DNA from: Candidatus Sediminicultor sextus
GTDB lineage: Bacteria; Atribacterota; Phoenicimicrobiia; Phoenicimicrobiales; Phoenicimicrobiaceae
NCBI GenBank assembly: GCA_014894735.1
Contig: JADBKX010000093.1
Location: 1-5,799 of the forward strand
Length of the DNA: 5,799 nt
Reading direction: 5' to 3'
The position numbers and the translations under genes were made by a program. Positions 1-5,799 of the stretch are shown here, piece after piece. A model generated the notes under the pieces. That model saw only the letters and a program-made list of their open reading frames with translations. It was not told the DNA's origin and did no database searches. Position 1 is the first letter of the stretch. Each line of letters begins with the position of its first letter.

Positions 1-3000
1 GATTTTAAGGTATTTAAAAACAGATCATTACTTGACCAGGACCAAATCTTTGAAGCTGAAGAAATAATTGTCAATTATGATCTGGATTTTCTCTCTACCC
101 TAAAGAGAGAGGGACCCCTGAGTATTGAAGATGTAACCCTGGTAAAACCCCGGATGACTTTAATCAGGGATAGCCAGGGAACCTTTGATTTTATGGAAAA
201 ATTTAATCTTAGCACTGTTGGTTTATTCCCAATTAAGGGAGTGAATGTTCAGGAAGGAAATCTGGATTATATAGATTACCAGACAACGAAAGAAAATGGT
301 CTTTTAACTTCACTAAAACAATTAAATGGTCATTTTTATTTAGCAGAATTACCTAAAGTAGAATTGAGTTGTTCAGCCAAAAGAGAAGAAGATGATAGTC
401 CTCTTCTCTTGGAAGGTTATTTTTTTACTGAAAAAATAGACTATGTACTCGATTTTACTTTTAAGGATGCGGAAATTGCTCACTTCCAATATTATTTTGT
501 TCAAGATGAAGCTCTCAAGGCAAAAAAGGGATTGTTTGATTCAAATCTGCGCTTGGCTAGTAATTTAGAGGGCATACCAGGAAAAGTTAACTGGCAGGGG
601 AAAGTTTCCGTTAAAGATGTTAATTTATATTCTGATTTTTTGGATAACTTAGAGATAGAACAAGTTTACGGTTCGGTTATTTTTAATTCTCAGGAAATCA
701 GCATTGAAAGTATAACTGCCATATATCAGAACTCTCCCTTTTCTCTTCAGGGCGATTTAACCTATGCTGATAAGTTTGGATATAATATAAAAATAAAATC
801 AGATAATTTTAAGTTAAACGATTTGGTAGAAGAAGCAAAGAAATATCTTTCTCTATCCGCTGATTTTCCCCTTGAAGGCAGCTCTAATTTAGAGATTGAA
901 GTAAGTGGATTAGAAAATAACTTTCAAGTTAATGGGAAATTATCCACAAAGGAAGGGAATATCGGAAGCTATGATTTTTTAAATCTATCCGCTGGATTTA
1001 CTTATGATTCAGGAGGAATTTATTTAAAAGAAGTGAAAGCAGAGACCGCAGGAGGGCTGGTTAAAGGGACAGGAGGAGTTAATCTAAGTAAGGAAGTGCC
1101 TGAATATGCTTTTTCACTCGATTTTTCACGCCTTGATACACAAAGCGATCTTCTTAAACCTCTTGTATCTAATTATTTAAAAAGTGGATTGCTATCAGGA
1201 AAAATTGACTTAAAAGGGATTGTCGCTGAAGGGGAAGAAACAAATCTTGCAGCCAAAATAAAAGTCGAAGATAATGAATTAGGAGATTTTTTATTACAGG
1301 CAGAGGGAACAATTACCAAAGATAATTATATGGATTTAAAACTAAAAGCTGAGGAAATTAATTTAAAAGGATTGGGAGAAACTCTGAATTATAAAGAGAT
1401 TGATGGGCAGGCTAGTTTTGTCGGAACATTAAGTGGTCTTTTAGAAAATCCAAAGATTAAAGGTAAAATTGAAGTTAGAGAAGGACAGATATCTGGATTA
1501 CCCTTTAATTATTTAGAGGGGAGGATAGATTATCAGGGAAACATATTAAAGCTGGAAGAACTTTTTTTTCAGGATGAAGGATTAACCTTTAAAGGTGGAG
1601 GCAGTGCAGATTTTTTCGAAACAAAAGATGAAACGGAAATAAAAGTAAGTTTGCAGATAGAACAAGCAGATTTAAATTATTTAGCTAAGTATTTTAATAT
1701 TGAACCGCCGCTATCTGGTTCAGCTCAAGGGGATATTTTTATCCAAAGCCGAGGGTCTCAATTTGAAGCGAATGGCGATCTACAAATAGAAAAGATTGAT
1801 ATAATAAATTATAGCGCAGAGTCTGGAGATCTAACCTTTTCCTTAAAGGATAAAAAAGTAAGCATAAAAAGTTTAGTGTTAAATTCTGGGCAGTCTCAGC
1901 TCTATGTCCAGGGTGAAGTTAATTTAGAAGAAGGATTACCCTTGGATCTGAGAGTCAGTTTCTTAAACCAGAGCATCGTACATCTAATGTCATATTTTTT
2001 ATCGCCAGATTTAATCAGTAAATTTACAGGAAAAGCCACGGGTTCTCTGGAGATAAAAGGCAGCTATCCTTCTCCCGACCTATATCTATCAGCCTTGATT
2101 GAAGATGCCCAGTTAGAAGGAGTACCCTTAAACTCCATAGAAGTAAATTTAGATAAAATTGGTTCAGTGGTCAGGATTAATCGGTTAAAATTGAGTCAAA
2201 GAAAAGGGGAGCTTGCGGCCGGGGGATGGATTAATCTTGATGAGAATAATAAAAATTTAGATATTCACCTTTCAGCAGATAATTTAGATTTGAGCCAATT
2301 ATCTGATCTTTTTGGTATAGAAGACGAGATTAAAGGCCTGGTGAACTTTGAGGCAGAGGCTACGGGAGATATTGACTTACCTAATATATCTTTCTCGGCT
2401 AAGGTTGAAAAGGGGAAATTTCAGGATTTTGTTTTTGATAATCTTACTCTTGAAGCTCTCTATAATCAGAGTATCATAGAGGTTAAACAATTTGTTCTGG
2501 ACAAAGAAGGTCATCAAATAAAAGGAAAGGGCAAGATCCCTTATAAGTTTTCTTCTATGAGTAAAGAAAAATTTACCTCAAGTTTAACCGATATTCCCAT
2601 AGATTTTGTCCTTACTCTGGAAAATACTGATTTAAGTTTTATTAGTATGTTCTTTAAAAAAGAAGATATTAAACAGATCCAGGGCTTAACCAATGCTGAA
2701 TTAAAACTTTCCGGGACTTTAAACCAACCGATTTTAAATGGTAATATCGCTCTTAACAGCGGCTTGATAGAGTTTTATGAATTGCCGGCGGAGATAAGTG
2801 ATTTAAGCGTTTTGCTAAAATTAGAAGATAATTTAGTTAAGATAGAAGATATGAATTTCCAGATTGACCAATATAGGATTTATGCTTCCGGAGAATTTGC
2901 TTTGAAAAACTTGCAATTTCAGGATTTAAATATTAATATATGGAGTAATAAGGAGGAAATTCTATATCAGGATATTTTCAAGGCTCAGGCTGATTTGAAA

Positions 3001-3921
3001 GCAAAGTTAACTGGCCTCTTTACCTTTCCCCACATAGAAGGAATTTTAACTCTTTCTCAGGGAGAATTAAACTGGAAAGAAAATAATAAAGCAATCCCTT
3101 CTAATCCATCTGAACTTTTATCTAAATTAATTAACCTTAAAGGAGATATCGATCTTGAGGTACAAATTTTAGATGATTTCATGGCTAAGACCAATGATTT
3201 CGATTTGAAATTAGTAGGAGGTCTAAAAGTTCAGGGAGCTCTGTCTGCTCCCAAATTAAACGGGGGATTAGAGATTAAACAGGGCTATGTCACCTTTTTA
3301 GATAAGAAATTCAGAGTATCTGAAGGTAAAGTAATATTTACCGATTCTACAGGGGAAGATATGATTTTAGATATAAGAGCAAAGACGGAAATTGATGACA
3401 TAGATGTGTTTGTCAGTATAGGTGGAATTCTTGCTCAACCTATGATTACTTTTAGTTCTTCTCCTGCCTTAAGTGAAAGCGAGATAATTTCTCTATTAAT
3501 GTTTAATAAAAACTATGCCGGATTAACCGAAGGAGAAATGGGAACAATTTTACAAGAAGAAATGATTAATTTGATAGCTCAAGGATTGAGTATTAGATTT
3601 TTAAACCAGCTAGAAGATGAAATTGCTAATTCTTTAGGGTTAGATGAGTTTAAAATTGAGACAATCTTTAAAAAAGAGCAGGATTCTGATTTAGCTCTTA
3701 TTCCTGGTTTTGCTTTAGAAACTTTAGCCTTTAAAATGGGAAAGTATTTTTCAGATAATTTTTATTTATCCTATTCTGCGCCTTTATTTGAAATGGGAAT
3801 AGGTGACTTGGAATTAGAGTATAAAATTAAAAATGACCTAACTTTAAGTACTCAAATAGGTTCAGTAGGTTCACAAGATGATGCTTTTGAATTAAAATTT
3901 GAATTAAAATTTGAATTTTAA
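1..3921 (+). CDS. tamB: TamB-family (DUF490/AsmA-like) translocation and assembly protein, 5'-partial
   Basis: The frame is open from base 1 to a TAA at 3919-3921, giving 1306 residues with the N-terminus missing. The ATG at 154 is not the start: it has no Shine-Dalgarno sequence, and the 51 codons before it continue the family pattern (IFEAEEIIVNYDL, then KPRMTLIRDSQG), typical of AsmA/TamB N-terminal regions. The membrane anchor should lie upstream of the window. The body consists of roughly nine diverged beta-rich units of the form 'G..P.i.G.i.l..G.i', near window residues 188, 302, 478, 582, 686, 788, 904, 1004 and 1077. The C-terminal DUF490 domain (about 1040-1306) has the family hallmark SPALSESEIISLLMF (nt 3460-3504) and ends in a beta-strand-like FELKFELKFEF. 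I see only one Cys. Known family role: a periplasm-spanning beta-taco groove linking the inner membrane to an Omp85 barrel, implicated in lipid transport and outer-membrane protein assembly. The Omp85 gene 112 bases downstream is the likely partner. The family call is firm; the substrate is not known. Confidence 0.93.
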   Translation, partial: DFKVFKNRSLLDQDQIFEAEEIIVNYDLDFLSTLKREGPLSIEDVTLVKPRMTLIRDSQGTFDFMEKFNLSTVGLFPIKGVNVQEGNLDYIDYQTTKENGLLTSLKQLNGHFYLAELPKVELSCSAKREEDDSPLLLEGYFFTEKIDYVLDFTFKDAEIAHFQYYFVQDEALKAKKGLFDSNLRLASNLEGIPGKVNWQGKVSVKDVNLYSDFLDNLEIEQVYGSVIFNSQEISIESITAIYQNSPFSLQGDLTYADKFGYNIKIKSDNFKLNDLVEEAKKYLSLSADFPLEGSSNLEIEVSGLENNFQVNGKLSTKEGNIGSYDFLNLSAGFTYDSGGIYLKEVKAETAGGLVKGTGGVNLSKEVPEYAFSLDFSRLDTQSDLLKPLVSNYLKSGLLSGKIDLKGIVAEGEETNLAAKIKVEDNELGDFLLQAEGTITKDNYMDLKLKAEEINLKGLGETLNYKEIDGQASFVGTLSGLLENPKIKGKIEVREGQISGLPFNYLEGRIDYQGNILKLEELFFQDEGLTFKGGGSADFFETKDETEIKVSLQIEQADLNYLAKYFNIEPPLSGSAQGDIFIQSRGSQFEANGDLQIEKIDIINYSAESGDLTFSLKDKKVSIKSLVLNSGQSQLYVQGEVNLEEGLPLDLRVSFLNQSIVHLMSYFLSPDLISKFTGKATGSLEIKGSYPSPDLYLSALIEDAQLEGVPLNSIEVNLDKIGSVVRINRLKLSQRKGELAAGGWINLDENNKNLDIHLSADNLDLSQLSDLFGIEDEIKGLVNFEAEATGDIDLPNISFSAKVEKGKFQDFVFDNLTLEALYNQSIIEVKQFVLDKEGHQIKGKGKIPYKFSSMSKEKFTSSLTDIPIDFVLTLENTDLSFISMFFKKEDIKQIQGLTNAELKLSGTLNQPILNGNIALNSGLIEFYELPAEISDLSVLLKLEDNLVKIEDMNFQIDQYRIYASGEFALKNLQFQDLNINIWSNKEEILYQDIFKAQADLKAKLTGLFTFPHIEGILTLSQGELNWKENNKAIPSNPSELLSKLINLKGDIDLEVQILDDFMAKTNDFDLKLVGGLKVQGALSAPKLNGGLEIKQGYVTFLDKKFRVSEGKVIFTDSTGEDMILDIRAKTEIDDIDVFVSIGGILAQPMITFSSSPALSESEIISLLMFNKNYAGLTEGEMGTILQEEMINLIAQGLSIRFLNQLEDEIANSLGLDEFKIETIFKKEQDSDLALIPGFALETLAFKMGKYFSDNFYLSYSAPLFEMGIGDLELEYKIKNDLTLSTQIGSVGSQDDAFELKFELKFEF
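3886..3919 (+). repeat. 12-base tandem repeat at the 3' end of tamB
   Basis: The unit TTTGAATTAAAA occurs twice in perfect tandem (3886-3897 and 3898-3909), followed by a partial third copy (TTTGAATTTT, 3910-3919) that runs into the stop codon. It encodes FELK-FELK-FEF, the last eleven residues of the protein. Alternating bulky hydrophobic and charged residues ending in Phe fit an amphipathic terminal beta strand. The DNA repeat could come from slippage or simply reflect selection for this strand in an AT-rich genome. Confidence 0.8.
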
Positions 3922-3933
3922 AAAAAATAAAAT

Positions 3934-4013
3934 GGGGTCAGGTCTTGCAATGACACATTTTTCATCAATGCTTGCTTGAGTTAAAAAAATGTGTTATTGC
4001 AAGACCTGACCCC
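3934..4013. repeat. Long intergenic palindrome, REP/MITE-like
   Basis: Two 29-base arms (3934-3962 and 3985-4013) are reverse complements at 28 of 29 positions and flank a 22-base loop (3963-3984). The only exception, G3952 against T3995, still pairs as G-U in + strand RNA. The outer part of the stem reads GGGGTCAGGTCTTGCAATG and the inner part is A/T-rich. The loop could add a weak TCAA/TTGA pairing (3965-3968 with 3976-3979). It fills most of the 112-base gap between tamB and the Omp85 gene. From memory, GGGGTCAGGTC-type palindromes recur between genes in several bacterial lineages and near Y1/REP-associated tyrosine transposases (RAYT), so a non-autonomous REP-like element is the favoured reading. 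I could not check copy number, and there is no transposase gene and no clear target-site duplication. No T-tract follows on the + strand, so it is not a canonical intrinsic terminator for tamB. Confidence 0.85.
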
Positions 4014-4018
4014 TAATC

Positions 4019-4025
4019 AAGGAGG
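4019..4025 (+). promoter_or_regulatory. Strong Shine-Dalgarno sequence that fixes the GTG start of the Omp85 gene
   Basis: AAGGAGG lies 8 bases before the GTG at 4034, close to ideal spacing. An in-frame TAA at 4028-4030 rules out any earlier start, and no ATG follows in frame before the signal-peptide core, so GTG is the start. The site begins only 5 bases after the palindrome ends, so a folded hairpin would stand immediately upstream of the ribosome-binding region without covering it. Confidence 0.88.
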
Positions 4026-4033
4026 AATAAAAA

Positions 4034-5785
4034 GTGAGAAAGAACAAATGGAACAAGATACTTGTATTTGGAATTTTAACTTTAATATTTATTTTGAGTA
4101 GTTTAAGTTTAGTCCAAGCACAGGCAAACAATCAAGGAAAGATAACTGCTATAGTAGTAGAGGGGAATGAAAGCATTTCTAAGGATTTAATCATTTCCCA
4201 AATTGCCTCTAACCTGGGAGACGTTTTTTCTAAAGAAAATATTGAAAAAGATATGAAAGCAGTATATGATCTGGGTTATTTCAAAGATGTTAAAATAAAA
4301 TTAGAATCATTTAGAGATGGTTACAAAGTAGTCTTTGAAGTAGTGGAAAATTTACCCATTAAAGAGATTAATATTAACGGAAATACCGTAGTTTCTGAGG
4401 AAGAGATTCGAGAAGTAATGGTTTTGCAAGAAGGGCAAATTTTTTCCCAGAAGATATTAAAAAACGACCTTGATCGTGTTTCTCAACTCTATAAAGACCG
4501 TGGGTATCTTTTAATTAACATTAAAGATATTAATTTTGATGAAGAAGGAAAATTATGGATAAATATTTCTGAAGGCCGACTGGAAAAGATAGTAATTGAA
4601 GGTAATGATAAGACCAAAGAAAAGGTAATTACCAGAGAAATTAATATCGAACCCGGTGATTTCTTCAATTTTGAGAAAGTAAAAAAATCTTTACAGAAAA
4701 TCTATAACTTGGGATATTTCGATGATGTAAGTATGAAATTAAACCCGGGTACCGAAGAAGATTCAGTCGTTTTAGTTTTAACAGTGATTGAGAAAAATAC
4801 AGGAAAATTCGGTATTGGAGCAGGATATAACTCCGAAGAAGGCCTTATGGGATTTACCAGTTACGAGGAGAGTAATCTTTTTGGAGGAGGACAGAAAGTG
4901 GAAGCTAAAGTAGAAATTGGCAGTCGGACTACTTATCAACTTTCTTTCCTTGAACCCTGGTTAGCCGGTACACCTACTTCCTTTGGTTTTGATCTATATG
5001 ATACTATAAACAATACACAAGATAAGGAAGGAGAAGTAATTCTTTCTGAATATGATGAAGAGAGGTTGGGAGGAAGACTTATTTTAGGAAGGAAGTTAAG
5101 TGATTCAGTTAAAATAGGATTGGAATTAAAGAGTGAAAGAGTAACCTATGATCTAATTTCCGGAACCCTGCCTGAAGATACTAAGCAAGGCTTAACTAAT
5201 AGCTTTGTGCCTAGTATTTCTTATGATACTCGCGATAATGTATTGGAACCTACTTCCGGTTGGTATCATAGTTTTTCTTTAGAAAAAGCAGGAGGATTTC
5301 TAGGAGGAGATTATGATTTTACCAAATACAATTTGAATCTTAGAGCCTATATTTCTACCCAGTTTATTGGAGACGTAGTCGGTATTAGCAGCGTTAAAAA
5401 GATAACTGATAATTTAAGTAAGGGAGTATTAGCTCTCCGGGCAATGGGTGGAATAGCGAATACTGATCTACCTTCTTTCGCTGAGTACCAGGTAGGGGGA
5501 ATGAATACCGTAAGAGGTTATGACTTAGGTGAATTTTCCGGGGATAAATCTTTGGTATTTAATGTGGAGTATAGATTTCCTTTAACTGAAAATTTCCAGG
5601 CAGTGCTTTTTGCAGATTGGGGCCAAGCTTGGGATATTGGACAAAGTATTAATTTAGGAGATTTAAAGTTTGGTCGGGGAATAGGTGTCCGTTTTGATAC
5701 TCCTATTGGCCCAATTAGATTAGACTATGGTATTAATGAAGAAGGAGTAGGAAAGACTTACTTTAGCATAGGGCATATGTTTTAA
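4034..5785 (+). CDS. bamA: BamA/TamA-family Omp85 outer-membrane assembly protein with three POTRA domains
   Basis: A complete 583-residue protein with a GTG start and TAA stop. Residues 1-31 form a Sec signal peptide: basic MRKNKWNK, a hydrophobic core, and an AQA cleavage site at 29-31. Three POTRA domains follow at about 35-105, 106-181 and 182-253. Domains 1 and 3 carry matching YDLGYFKDV (78-86) and YNLGYFDDV (224-232) motifs, and domain 2 has YKDRGY (153-158). Residues 254-583 form the beta-barrel, with family hallmarks SYDTRDN (396-402) then PTSGWY (406-411), the lid-loop VRGY (493-496), DTPIGPIRLDYG (555-566) and a C-terminal Phe. I see no Cys. Known role: Omp85 proteins insert beta-barrel proteins into the outer membrane, with POTRA domains facing the periplasm. 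E. coli BamA has five POTRAs and about 800 residues; this length and three-POTRA layout match TamA instead. Because TamA is largely proteobacterial and this genome looks otherwise, bamA is the preferred name, but a TamA-like job with the upstream TamB protein is possible. Family certain; exact paralogue less so. Confidence 0.93.
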   Translation: MRKNKWNKILVFGILTLIFILSSLSLVQAQANNQGKITAIVVEGNESISKDLIISQIASNLGDVFSKENIEKDMKAVYDLGYFKDVKIKLESFRDGYKVVFEVVENLPIKEININGNTVVSEEEIREVMVLQEGQIFSQKILKNDLDRVSQLYKDRGYLLINIKDINFDEEGKLWINISEGRLEKIVIEGNDKTKEKVITREINIEPGDFFNFEKVKKSLQKIYNLGYFDDVSMKLNPGTEEDSVVLVLTVIEKNTGKFGIGAGYNSEEGLMGFTSYEESNLFGGGQKVEAKVEIGSRTTYQLSFLEPWLAGTPTSFGFDLYDTINNTQDKEGEVILSEYDEERLGGRLILGRKLSDSVKIGLELKSERVTYDLISGTLPEDTKQGLTNSFVPSISYDTRDNVLEPTSGWYHSFSLEKAGGFLGGDYDFTKYNLNLRAYISTQFIGDVVGISSVKKITDNLSKGVLALRAMGGIANTDLPSFAEYQVGGMNTVRGYDLGEFSGDKSLVFNVEYRFPLTENFQAVLFADWGQAWDIGQSINLGDLKFGRGIGVRFDTPIGPIRLDYGINEEGVGKTYFSIGHMF

Positions 5786-5786
5786 A

Positions 5787-5799
5787 TTAGTCGTTAGTC
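5787..5799. repeat. Possible start of a 7-base tandem repeat, cut by the window edge
   Basis: Just after the Omp85 stop codon the sequence reads TTAGTCG TTAGTC, one full heptamer and six of seven bases of a second, ending at the last base of the window. Thirteen bases could be chance, but perfect periodicity directly after a gene end is compatible with a heptamer array continuing to the right. Nothing else is visible in the final 14 bases. Confidence 0.35.

Noticed and set aside
154..156. ATG as the start codon of the TamB gene
   Set aside because: There is no Shine-Dalgarno sequence before it, the frame is open back to base 1, and the upstream codons match the conserved AsmA/TamB N-terminal pattern, so it is an internal Met.
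3945..3997. Promoter for the Omp85 gene inside the palindrome
   Set aside because: TTGCAA (3945) and TTGAGT (3977) have no acceptable -10 box at 16-18 bases; TGTTAT (3992) is only 9 bases after TTGAGT. The boxes also fall within the symmetric arms or loop.
3934..4013. Intrinsic terminator after tamB on the + strand
   Set aside because: The stem is far longer than usual and is followed by TAATCAAGGAGG instead of a T-tract.
3934..4013. CRISPR array or attachment site
   Set aside because: There is one inverted repeat only, with no repeat-spacer periodicity, no cas or integrase gene, and no clear direct repeats flanking it.
1..5799. A previously undescribed multi-gene system
   Set aside because: Both large genes belong to well-known envelope-assembly families in a commonly seen order, and no additional credible gene appears on either strand.

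Overview
The window is an AT-rich stretch (about one third G+C by eye) from a Gram-negative-type (diderm) bacterium. It holds one two-gene module for outer-membrane biogenesis, both genes on the + strand. The low G+C, Lys/Glu/Ile-rich proteins and the tamB-bamA order suggest a non-proteobacterial diderm, such as an Atribacterota/Omnitrophota-type lineage or a diderm Firmicute such as Halanaerobiales. That placement is an inference from style; no marker gene is present to settle it.

Layout. Positions 1-3921 carry a TamB-family (AsmA-like, DUF490) protein of at least 1306 residues. It is open from the first base, so its N-terminus and membrane anchor lie outside the window. Positions 3922-4033 are a 112-base intergenic gap, most of it a near-perfect 29-bp inverted repeat with a 22-base loop (3934-4013), followed by a strong Shine-Dalgarno sequence. 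Positions 4034-5785 encode a complete 583-residue Omp85 protein of the BamA/TamA type: signal peptide, three POTRA domains and a beta-barrel ending in Phe. The last 14 bases contain the start of what may be a 7-base tandem repeat that runs off the edge.

How the parts work together. By family knowledge, TamB proteins are inner-membrane-anchored periplasmic bridges made of repeated beta-strand units forming a hydrophobic groove. They connect to an Omp85 barrel in the outer membrane and are implicated in phospholipid transport and outer-membrane protein assembly. The adjacent Omp85 protein is the natural partner: it has the three-POTRA layout and length of proteobacterial TamA, yet in lineages lacking TamA it would be expected to serve as BamA. 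The two genes probably form an operon, with the palindrome inserted between them as a possible mobile REP/MITE-like element and possible modulator of their relative expression.

I do not see a new multi-gene system here. The least ordinary items are the intergenic palindrome, the three-POTRA Omp85 protein beside TamB, and the small tandem repeats at the end of tamB and at the right edge.
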